From Chinchilla lanigera (taxonomy: Eukaryota; Chordata; Mammalia; Rodentia; Chinchillidae): a stretch of DNA of 64,000 nt. The stretch covers positions 34,578,845 to 34,642,844 of the forward strand of contig NW_004955404.1 in the NCBI RefSeq assembly GCF_000276665.1. Reading direction: 5' to 3'. Under the pieces are notes generated by a model. That model ran no database searches. It saw only the letters and a list, made by a program, of their open reading frames with translations, and had not been told where the DNA came from. This document shows, piece after piece, positions 54,959-64,000 of the stretch; the stretch's first letter is position 1, and each line of letters opens with the position of its first letter. Made by a program: the position numbers and the translations under genes.

Positions 54959-57950
54959 TTTGTAACAGATGATTTTCTTAAGTCACACTTGGAAAAGCCT
55001 CAGATATTCTGCAGAGATCCTCAACTGCCTTCTTACACAATAGTGACAGGCAAAGGAAAGAGCATGCAAAGATCTTTGGAAGAAACAGTCCCACTACCTA
55101 AAACAAAAATTCTAAAATTATTGTCATGAAGTAAACTGCAATACATGCTTACATACTTCTAGTCCTAAAAATATCACACCAACATGGAATAGCTATTACC
55201 ATTAGAAAATCAATATGTCTGAATAAATGTCAGAATTACTGTATAATTATAAAACTAAAAATACATGCCACGCTTGTGTGTTTGATCAATTTCATTGCTG
55301 TACCATGACAATAAGGTACATTTATTTCCAAAGAGCTGTAGGATCATTGTCTTTCAGCAAGTTATTTCATAAAATGGTTCGACCTCCACACAGGCACTTG
55401 ATCAAACTTCCACAGTGCCAGACCATTAAGTCATTTCTGATTCCTCCCTCAGTACCTGCCCTCCAAAATGCATACTCTGCAGGTTAATCCACAGGACATA
55501 GTTGAAAATGCCCAAATGTTCTCTGGAGTAATCCAACCCTGCATACTGATCAATCAGAGAATACATTGTCTTGCATACTGATCAACTTTGAAAAATAAGG
55601 TTCACTGGCAATTAAGTGGAGAATGAAAGCAATAATCCACTTAAATTTGGATCTAAATATGACCTTCCTGAAATATCCATACAAATGTATACAAAGAGGA
55701 GTTGTTATATTTTTAAAAATTTTAATTTTCTAAGCAATAGCTTTGGATCTTTTCTTTTGTTAGCAGAGACCTTGGGAAGGTCACATTAGTCTTATAATCC
55801 TTTAAAGAAGTAATTTGAAATACCATAAATAACAAAATATATGGGCATAATATTTATTTAAGTTCCTTAAAATAAAAATATAAATTAGTCAGATATTTAT
55901 GTGCTCTCAGGCTATAGGTGATTATCACTGTGCAAAAATATTGTACCATGTATTCAATTTCTATAGCATTTATTTTAGCTTGCTGTGATTTATAGTCCTA
56001 TGAAGGCTCATCTATTGCAAAATCCTTTAAAGAAGTATGTAGTAAAAGCCAAATGGAAGAAGAATCTGCTTTTTAAGGAATATAAAAATGCATTCTAAGT
56101 GCACACAATTTGATTCATACAGAGTAGCTTAAAATACAGTATACAGTTCACAAGCTATGGCAAGCATGCCTGTCTAAAAGGCGGGATAAATATGTGATGG
56201 AATATTAGAACTTTGATAAAGTATAATTGGTATCAGAAGTCAGTAGTTATAAAAATGATTTATTGCTTACTTAGCCAGACTTCCTTAAGTCGGTCTTTGT
56301 TAAGATTTAAGGAGCCAAAACAAGAGCTAAGTTTAACATCAAATTTCTTTTTCCTTTATGTTTCTGTTATATTTCTACTTGTATTCTAATTAGGAACTCC
56401 CAAAGATCAAGAAGCACTAGGTTCCTTGAGCAGCTGGACTCCCAGCTGGTTGTGTTGTGAGTGTAATAGCTTCAGTAATTTCCTTTCTTTTCATGTGTCT
56501 TTTCTGTAGCCCAGCTGTATTGTTTAGAATAAGATTTCCTCTGCAGTTAGCCTGTGTTCCTTGTTTTGAATATCTGACTTGATTTGTAAACTCACTATTT
56601 AACTTATATCATCTTAATCATTACTCACATTTTTAAGGAAAAAAAATTTATTTTGCAAATTCTCTTTGAACTTGCTATTTTTCTAACATGAGTTCAAACA
56701 TAAAATAATCATTACTATTTTATATATGTAGTATTTTATTTAATGAAGAGTTGATAATTATAAGCACATTAAACTTTGAGATGTATATTACTTTCAAAAT
56801 TTCAGTTTTTATTATTCTATTTTATTATTCAGAACAGAAGGAATTTTAAAAGCAATGATAATTAGAGAATGTTCATTTTAGATTTTACACATCTTCAAAC
56901 CTAAGTTTTATAAATGGTTTAAGTGTTAAAATTTAATCTGAATCAAAGGAATTAGAATTTTCTTTTCCGGAGTAGATACGGTTAAGGTTTGATTTTAAAT
57001 GTTATAGCAAATAAGGCAAAGCACCCAGCACTCTGATAAAAAATTTCAGTCTAAGCTTAACAAGTTCTCATTTCTCTCTAGTCACTTCCCTTTTGAGACT
57101 GCTTTTTTTCCTCCCCAAAGGTCACTGTAGCTGAAATATACAGATACAGGTGCATTATCACAAGAGGAATTCATAAAAATTCCTGACTAATACAGGCATG
57201 CCTGTATTCCATATGGTTATGAAACAATTATAAAAATATTCCTGAGTTTGAATCATAAATATTACTCATCTGTCAGTATATTCACTGTTTTCCGTTCACT
57301 ATTATTCAGCTTTGAATTGTACGTAATAGGTCTGCATTTATAGATTTTTCTGCTTTAGAAAAACATCTATTGTTCAAAATCTCACAACCCATCAAAATAT
57401 CTTAGTCACTTAAAGCAAATTTCTTGATTCATTTCCCAAGTCAAAGTGGTTGAGATTCTAAGAGAATAAAGGAAGGAATGATGTTTTACAAGACAAGAAC
57501 TGATTTTATGTCTAGAATTAAAGAGTTACTAGAGGATGCAGCTTAGAAATTATTAGGTTCAGAACATTCTCTTCATTTAGTAATTTACTTGGGCTTCAAA
57601 TGACTTGAAGATATAACTTATTAGCATGCCTTTAAAAAAAACCAAAAATATTACATGAAAACAAAATCAAACACGAAAGTAATGATCACCATTTTGATCT
57701 CTCTCAAGTGTTTGAATCTTTGAAAGTCAAAATGACTTTGTGTGGCTCTAACACATTTAACCAAATAAAAGAGTTAAAGAAATATGCAGCCCAGGCAAGG
57801 GAAAATGGAGCTACATTCTTATTAGCCAGTTTGATTATAAAATGAGATCATAAAGAAGAAGTGGTAGGAATATAGATTTCCTCTTTCTTATTTTGGTACT
57901 AATAATTGTCTTTTATTAATTATTTTCTGTCAAATACCATAAGAAGTCTT
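54959..57950. other. Second long repeat-poor interval
   Basis: About 3 kb of AT-rich DNA without any repeat that I recognise. It contains a perfect 20-nt palindrome at 57189-57208 (AATACAGGCATGCCTGTATT). Confidence 0.45.
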
Positions 57951-57958
57951 CTAAACAA

Positions 57959-57960
<2 letters not shown>

Positions 57961-57997
<37 letters not shown>

Positions 57998-58142
57998 CTG
58001 TCTTATTGAAGAAAGGTCTCACTGTGCACTTCAGGCTGGCTTTGAGCTCACTTTGTAGCCCAGGCTGGTCTCAAACTCACAACAATCTTCCTTCCTCAGC
58101 CTCCCAAGTGCTGGTATTACAGGTGTACGCCACCATGCCCTG
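57961..58142 (-). mobile_element. B1-type SINE with tail turned into (TTA)n
   Basis: Antisense tail is a run of 12 TTA units (57961-57996), followed by AGGTCTCACTGTGC, paired CAGGCTGGCTTTGAGCTC and CAGGCTGGTCTCAAACTC blocks, GCCTCCCAAGTGCTGG, CCACCATGCCCTGC. Target duplication CTAAACAAATTATT / CTAAACATATTATT. Confidence 0.95.
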
Positions 58143-58255
58143 CTAAACATATTATTTAATTTAAGCAGCAAGTTACCTTATTTTCATTTGTAGATAGATA
58201 CTTTGAGGGTGGAATAAATTGACTACTCGAGGCCATGCAGTGACCCTGCAGTTTA

Positions 58256-58325
58256 TCCCATCCCATCCCATCCCATCCCATCCCATCCCATCCCATCCCA
58301 TCCCATCCCATCCCATTCCATCCCA
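58256..58325. repeat. (TCCCA)14 pentanucleotide array
   Basis: 14 units with a single variant (TTCCA as unit 13). On the minus strand this gives GGG runs every five bases, a strong G-quadruplex pattern. Confidence 0.97.
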
Positions 58326-58955
58326 ACTTTGGTTACAAACAATAGAAACTGACTGATTAATGTAAGCAAAACCAAAATTCATAGAAAGGATATTGGGCAA
58401 ATCACAGAATCAAAATGAAGAGCAAGTTTAAAAGTCAGAGAAACTCTAGGATGCTTCATAGCAGAAGTTCTAGAAGACACCATATGGCATGTGCTGGACT
58501 GTGCTTCAGCCTTTTGCCATAGTTATATTCTTATGATAGGACCATATTCTAGGGTTTAACTCATCTTGATCTCTCAGTGAGAAGGAAAGGTGAAAGTGAA
58601 TACTGAAAAAGTTCTTATATCCCATGATGGAGAAAGAATCAAGAGGAAATTAAGAAGTTTTTACCTTCATCAAAATATTGAATGGATAGTTATGTTTACT
58701 AAAAATAGAAAAGTAATAAAGGGCTCTAGTAGGTCAGAAAAATTTTTCCTATGACTTCTTTAATTTTTCTATTCTGAAAATCATGTTAGCTCTGAGCGCC
58801 ACATCAGCTTTCATTCTTCCTGTCTCTTCTGGCTGTCCCACTCAGCAGCACTCTTTCCCTGCTAGAGTACTCTTAGCCTATAGAGACTCACACTAGCAAC
58901 ACATTGAAGGTGTGTCTTGCAGGGACAGGGTCTCAAGCTTCCACTGAATTAACTT
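58326..58955. other. Unannotated DNA
   Basis: No repeat or gene recognised. Confidence 0.4.
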
Positions 58956-58959
58956 CATT

Positions 58960-59130
58960 TGTGTAGAAAGCAGAATTACAGCTTTGGAATTGAGCAAAGA
59001 TGAACACTTATTCCTGCCAAATAGTATTCAAAGATTATTCCATATTTTAATTCATTGACTCCTCCGACTCTCACTAGCAATGGATGAAGAAACTAGGACT
59101 GAAAAAGCCTTCGTCTGAATCACAGACTTG
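58960..59130 (-). repeat. Probable MIR
   Basis: GAACACTTATTCCTGCCAAATAG, CATATTTTAATTCATTGACTCC and GGATGAAGAAACTAGGACTG follow the antisense MIR order (TTATTGAGC.., AATCCTCACAAC.., GAGGAAACTGAGG). Confidence 0.55.
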
Positions 59131-59139
59131 GTACATTGC

Positions 59140-59225
59140 AAAGCAATTCAGGTAGGTCATCAGCTTTGACTGGGTCTTGGTTTTCTCATTTGTGATAATA
59201 AGACACATCTCTCTCATTATTTTCC
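59140..59225 (+). repeat. Possible MIR core fragment
   Basis: GACTGGGTCTTGGTTTTCTCATTTGTGATAATAAG is like the MIR CTCAGTTTCCTCATCTGTAAAATGG block. Confidence 0.4.
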
Positions 59226-61670
59226 TGTGAGATGAACTAAAATAGCACATTTGAAGTCACTGATGAATCGATGGTGCTGAATCTCATTCTTGGAAAGCAG
59301 CAAGTGGCCAATATGATGTGCTACACTGGCTCCTATACTTAAGCTTCTTTTTTTTTTAAAAAAAAAAATAACCTTATCAAGAGCAAACACTTCAAGACCA
59401 AGATTCACTGGAAAATATAAAAATTTGCTATGCACATTTACATTAAATAAATTACTTATTTCAAAAAAATCTTCATTTCCTTACCTAAAAAGTAAGTTAG
59501 CAATATACGTTTTTGGCTTGAAAAAGTAGTCTAAAATGAATACATAAATACTTGGGATGCAATTTTGGCAATTGATAAACAGAATCTGTCTCAGTGTTTG
59601 ATAAAGTTTTTTTTTCTTTTTTCCACTATCCATTTCTTTTTTTCATTGATAAAATTCTGATGGCCTTATTCATGAGTACTGGAAATAAAAGTCTAGTCAG
59701 ATCACAAAGATCTAACATAAATACTTTGGGACACATGAAATAGTAGTAAGTGCTTATGGTAACTACCATGACTTCTTTTTTATGATAAAAATTTTTTATA
59801 TTTATTAAATTATATTCTGCAACTAAAGTAAGGAAAGAAGACAGTGTACCAATAAAATTTAAGAAAAATGCAAAAAAAAAAAAAAAAAAGAGAAGACGGG
59901 TGTACAAGCATCAGAACATCCCTCAAATTACACCCCTAACGTGAATATGGTAGAGAAAAGGAAACTGCCTAGCTCTGTTAGAAGTGGAGACATAATTGAG
60001 AGTAGGGGACAGACCGCGTCATTTGATGAATGAACCAAAAGCAAGAAAAGCCCAGCAGAAGGAAAAGCACAGTGGCCTGGAATACTAACATAACCACATG
60101 CCATTCCTCCTTCTGGCACTTCAGTTGTGAAAGAGATGGAGGAAATTAGGAAATAAAGCTAGAGACAGGAAGCAGATCCTCCAAATTCTTATATGGGGTG
60201 CTCTGGATACCATTCCATATGCTATTCCTTATCACTTTATTCCCCACTACCAGGAGAAGACAACAGGAAACTATTATGTCAAGGGCAAAGTAAAGGAAGC
60301 ATAAGTTTAAAAAATATTTTTTCATTACTCTTGACATTGTCTCAAAAGTAAAGTGACAGTGTTCTAAAGAACAAATTAAACTACTTCCTGGCCATTTTTC
60401 CAAAAGCAGAATATAGAACTGGACTCATTATGAAGGAATAAATTGTTTAATAGAATGAGAAATTTGAGCTCAAAGAAATAAAATACCTGTCATGTTCAAG
60501 TTGTTAATTGAACTAGTAATGTGAATATGATAGAGCTCTCAAGTCTCTCGATTCTTAGATCAACATTCTTAACATTTTACTATACTTTCTCTAAATATTA
60601 ATAAATACTGCATATACATACTTAAATGTGTAAATATAGTACATATAAAAGTATATACTTACAACATGTTTAGTTGGTTAAATATGTACTTGTGTATATT
60701 CACTTGTAACATGGTATTCAGATGGTAGAATCTGATATGAATGAAATCTAGTTTCACTATATTTTAGGACTACTCAATGCAAAGTTTTCTTTCCTCTCTT
60801 TTTACTCAGTTCTTTGGACTAAGCTGGAAAATAGTTACCTTATCTCCATCCTGTAAACTACATTTTAACTTTCGCAGTTTAGGCAGAATTATAAAAGACA
60901 ACTTTTATTACAAGTTATAAAATCAACTTATAAACACTGCTCAAGATCTCCAAAAACATTTTCTTTTAAATCCAATATTCTTTCCATCAACCTGTGATGC
61001 TTATTTTGTTTTTTGCTTCACAAGAGCTAAATCTCAGAAATATTTTTCCCACACTCCTTTCCAGCCCATAGAATTTCATGTCACTCTTGTTCCCAAAGTA
61101 CGCTGTCTACACTTGCGTGTCCATGCCCACAGCACGATAATACCTTTATTTATTGTGCATGGCTACATTCCTCTTAAGACCTTGGTGACACAGCAAATGG
61201 TGCTTTATTTCTTTCTCATGCAAAGTCAGTGGAGGACATGGTGTCTCTTCAGGACAGCTCCTTTACAGGATTACTGGGGAAATCAGACACCGTAGACCTA
61301 GAAGCCATGCTCTCTGTGAATACCAGGATTTCCTGGTGAAGAGAGCTAGAGATTTGCACACTAATGTTTCCTTCCACAGACTATTGTCTAGAACTGGTCA
61401 CAATATCCTGCTGTGTTCAAAGGAAGGTTCATGGATATTCATTGAGAGCAAGTGTCTCTGCTGCCATGATTTGTATTGTCATCTCTCTACCAGTTTCACC
61501 AGGCACAACATCCAGAACATTCTTTGGGACCTACTCAACATTGGATCCAGTGTCCAAGTTTATGGTTCACGAAATCACATTCCTCCTCCAAAACGATAAA
61601 AAAAAAAATCCTGAAAAATTGCATGTATGCCTTTGAAGTTGGTAAAATGAAGAAGAACCTTTCACATTAC
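59226..61670. other. Unannotated AT-rich DNA
   Basis: About 2.4 kb. Poly(A) at 59872-59889 and short A/T runs only. The stretch 61100-61600 is GC-richer and resembles some decayed LTR or DNA-element sequence, but I cannot assign it. Overlapping frames there are short. Confidence 0.4.
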
Positions 61671-61683
61671 AAATGAAAAACAG

Positions 61684-61786
61684 GGGGCTGGGGATTTAGC
61701 TCAGCGGTACAGCCTCTGCCTGGCAAGGGCAAGGTTGTGAGTTTGATTCCTGGTACAGGAAAACAAAATAAAAAAAAAAGAAATAA
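61684..61786 (+). mobile_element. ID-type SINE, near-intact boxes
   Basis: GGGGCTGGGGATTTAGCTCAGCGGTACAGC..CCTGGCAAGGGCAAGGTTGTGAGTTTGATTCC then an A-rich tail. Target duplication AATGAAAAACAG / AATGAAACACAG (one mismatch). Confidence 0.96.
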
Positions 61787-62149
61787 AAATGAAACACAGT
61801 TCAAATTTAGCATTAGCTACCTGTACTCCTAAAAATGTCCTCTCACTCCCTCCTTCCGAGGAATCTCCCCTTTCCCCTGTTTCCTTTGTCTAGTTGTACC
61901 TTGTCTAGGTCTTACATCCTTTCCTGTCTTTTTCCATGTCTTCTCCTTTTAGTATCTATACAACAAATTTTTTAAAAATTAAAAGCCTCTACTCAGTTCT
62001 TAAAAAGCAGTTCCCACACACATTTCCTCTATTTCCTTCTAAATTTCATTTATACCTCTAAAAGTACGCCCAAGATATTTTTCTCAAAGAAGAGAATTCT
62101 TTCCTTACTAGGAATTTGTGTACCACTGTCAAGAATACATTGCAACTCC
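61787..62149. other. Unannotated pyrimidine-rich DNA
   Basis: No repeat or gene recognised. Confidence 0.4.
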
Positions 62150-62290
62150 AGCCAGGTGGGATGTTGCACACCTATGATCCCAGCACTGTGGGAGGCTGAG
62201 GCAGGAAAATAGCAAGTTTGAGCCTAGCCCATGCAACTTAGTGAATTAGCAAGGCCCTGCCTTAAAACTTTAAAAGGACTTCAAAACTTA
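62150..62290 (+). mobile_element. B1-type (7SL-derived) SINE
   Basis: GCCAGGTGGGATGTTGCACACCTATGATCCCAGCACTG, GAGGCTGAGGCAGGAAAATAGC, GTTTGAGCCTAGCCC, TTAGTGAATTAGCAAGGCCCTGCCTTAAAA and an A-rich tail. Confidence 0.92.
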
Positions 62291-62318
62291 AAAAAGAAAA
62301 GGAGTGAGGGAGAAGAAA

Positions 62319-62638
62319 TGCAATGGCAATGGCAAATAGAAATACCAGAATGACATCCAGGATTTGGATGCAGACAACATGGACAAGGGATCAATTATCC
62401 TTCAAAATGTCAGGCCCCAAAGGCTCAGAGAGGGAGGTTTTTATGAGGTTGCTTGCAAAGTGGAAGAACAGAAGTAGAGTACTGGGCTGTCTTTGACTTG
62501 TTCTTACAATATACATCATAGTGGCCGGGTGTGCATCACAGTGACCAGCTGTTTCTGAGAGATAGTAGTAACCGGAGCTGTAAGCGGAGCTATTACCTGA
62601 ACAACTAACACACTGGCTGGGGGGCCTTTTCTGTTACA
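62319..62638 (-). mobile_element. Solo LTR (class I-like), 320 bp, with flanking direct repeats
   Basis: Read antisense it opens TGTAACAGAAAAGGCCCC and closes at TGCCATTGCA (TG..CA). A TATA-like CATAAAAACC box is followed by CTCCCTCTCTGAGCC and GGGGCCTGAC, a U3-R layout. GAAGAAA lies on both sides (62312-62318 and 62639-62645). No internal region is present, so it looks like a solo LTR. Confidence 0.6.
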
Positions 62639-62639
62639 G

Positions 62640-63065
62640 AAGAAAGGAAGAAAGAGGCTGGAGATATAACACAATGCAAAGACCCTTCCCCTCAAAAAAT
62701 CATATTTCCAATTTTGGTGCCCTAGTATTTATTGATGTATGATAAGTATTTTCTAGATTAATGAGTTTATTGAAATATGTGATATAAACAGTTAATTTTA
62801 TAGTTTTTTATATACAACAGCCAATAATTTATTCTTTTGTGTTTAACATCACTACAGCAGATCACCAGATTTTTATTAAATTTCTACCTGTGTAAGCTCT
62901 ACTAATGCTGCTAACCACAATAAAAATATTGTACTATATGATCTGAACCATGTAATAGTTTATAAAATAGTATGCTTGAAGCATTATTCAAGTATTTTAG
63001 GAAAATTTTATCAACTTGATTTCAAAGTTTTAAAATTTTTAATTTTGAAAATAGTTAACTTTTAT
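62640..63065. other. Unannotated AT-rich DNA
   Basis: 62655-62720 has weak ID-like resemblance (GAGGCTGGAGATATAAC) but no B box. The rest is unrecognised. Confidence 0.35.
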
Positions 63066-63214
63066 GTGTATTTTTTTTGAAACAAGGTCTCACTATGTAC
63101 TTCAGGCTGAACTTGAACTCACTATCGTGCCCAGGTTGGCCTCAAATTTGCCATAATCCTCCTGCGCTGGCCTCCAGAGTGCTGGGATTACAGGTGTGTG
63201 CCATCATGCCCTGC
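63066..63214 (-). mobile_element. B1-type SINE with internal duplication
   Basis: T-tail, GAAACAAGGTCTCACTATG, CAGGCTGAACTTGAACTC and CAGGTTGGCCTCAAATTTG, GCCTCCAGAGTGCTGG, GCCATCATGCCCTGC. Confidence 0.93.
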
Positions 63215-63890
63215 TTGTACTTTTAATTACAAACATTTTGTATCAGTTGTACATATAAATGGTAATTATTCCTAAAGAAAATCTTTAACATTAAAATATC
63301 ACTGTAGTAGCATTCTCCATTGTCTTTGGAGTTCTGTTACATGAATATGTTTTTTGTTTTATTGCTTGAATTTACATTAAGAAAAAGGTTCTTTCTACAC
63401 ACAAAAATGTCCTAAAATATGAGAAATAAACTACTCAGTAAAATTCTCCTATAGTTAAAATAAAGGTCACCTTTGTAGAGTTCTTTGTGTACATTTGAAG
63501 TTGTCAATCTATTACAATCAGAAGTACTATCTTGTATTATAATAATAAAGTGAGATTATTAGGGTAAAAAATAAGTGGCCACAACAGCAATAAAAAATCC
63601 AGGATCAGTACTTAAGGAACCAAGTGTATTTGTTCTGTTTTTCATGTGCCAGGACTTCCTTGCTGCATATGGTCTTTCAGAAAGTGCTGCTCCCCTACTT
63701 CCTTTAATCTCCTACAGAGTATTTCTAATATCGGTGAAATCTGTATCCCAGGCACATCACTGTTCTTGCCCTTGTGAAGAAAAAGGCATTGGGGGAACAA
63801 GAGCAAAGACACAGCCTCTGACACCACCTTGACTTGGCAACATTTTAAGGAGCAGGTCTGGAACAGGCATCCACCACCTATGCTCACACA
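63215..63890. other. Unannotated AT-rich DNA
   Basis: No repeat or gene recognised. Overlapping frames at 63575-63887 are short and without motifs. Confidence 0.4.
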
Positions 63891-63892
63891 CT

Positions 63893-64000
63893 GTTATGGT
63901 TGATACATTGTGTCAACTTGGGGAGTCTAGAGGTTTGGCTAAGTGACTCAGCAGGAAGCCAGGGTGCTTACTTTGCATACATCCTGAGCCTGTGGAAGAG
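63893..64000 (+). mobile_element. ERVL-like LTR start, cut by window edge
   Basis: TGTTATGGTTGATACATTGTGTCAACTTGGGGAGTCTAGAGG is an LTR opening like those at 42236 and 50116. The element continues past the window. Confidence 0.55.

Noticed and set aside
58173..58400. Frame with GMGWD repeat
   Set aside because: Translation of the TCCCA array, not a protein repeat.
62655..62720. ID SINE
   Set aside because: No B box and no tail; similarity limited to a few bases.

Overview
The window looks like a repeat-rich, AT-rich stretch of a mammalian nuclear genome, most likely rodent, lying in a gene desert or a very large intron. Three things point to a rodent. There are many short tRNA-derived ID-type SINEs with A/B boxes and A-tails. 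There are 7SL-derived SINEs of B1 type carrying the internal duplication. At least one composite joins a B1-like body to an ID-like body. The composite, and the absence of recognisable murine B2/B4, fit the squirrel/beaver side of rodents better than mouse or rat, but I cannot fix the species. I found no functional protein-coding gene, no splice-supported exon, no structural RNA gene and no CRISPR. The open frames (130 codons at most) look like chance or lie inside transposon fossils.

Layout. 1-9 kb: an L1 3' fragment at the edge, a MaLR LTR, MIRs, CA repeats and several SINEs. 9.5-12.6 kb: an assembly gap inside a SINE tail, two oppositely oriented MaLR LTRs nested with an exact outer target duplication (AAGGC), and a 364-bp Tc1/mariner-type element with terminal inverted repeats and the C-terminus of a transposase. 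13-16 kb: MER5-like, MaLR, MLT2-like and B1 elements. 16.3-19.3 kb: repeat-poor, apparently unique DNA. 19.3-24 kb: a nest in which a near full-length Tigger transposon (21254-23633) sits inside a 5'-inverted L1 that also carries two ID SINEs. 24.4-30.5 kb: MaLR LTRs and a minus-strand class I retrovirus-like fossil with recognisable capsid and nucleocapsid remnants, followed by a perfect 41-bp inverted repeat flanking another MaLR LTR.

31-41 kb: L1 fragments including a second 5'-inverted L1, a beta-retrovirus-like LTR, B1/ID SINEs, a 51-bp inverted repeat pair, an L2, and an L1 whose 3' end has a guanine-rich polypurine tract. 42-51.8 kb: ERVL/MLT2-like LTRs, MIRs, a B1, an unclassified A-tailed repeat in tandem, a Charlie-like hAT element, a good L2 3' end and a composite SINE. 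51.8-64 kb: mostly unique AT-rich DNA with a small GC-richer patch at 53.5 kb, a B1 whose tail became a TTA microsatellite, a (TCCCA)14 array, an ID SINE, a B1, a solo LTR with flanking direct repeats, and the start of an ERVL-like LTR at the right edge.

No pathway or operon logic applies. What the window records is transposon stratigraphy. The observations most worth checking are the Tc1/mariner element, the Tigger-in-L1 nest, the two short inverted-repeat pairs, the shared breakpoint of the two inverted L1s, and the retroviral fossil. I see no evidence of an undescribed functional system.
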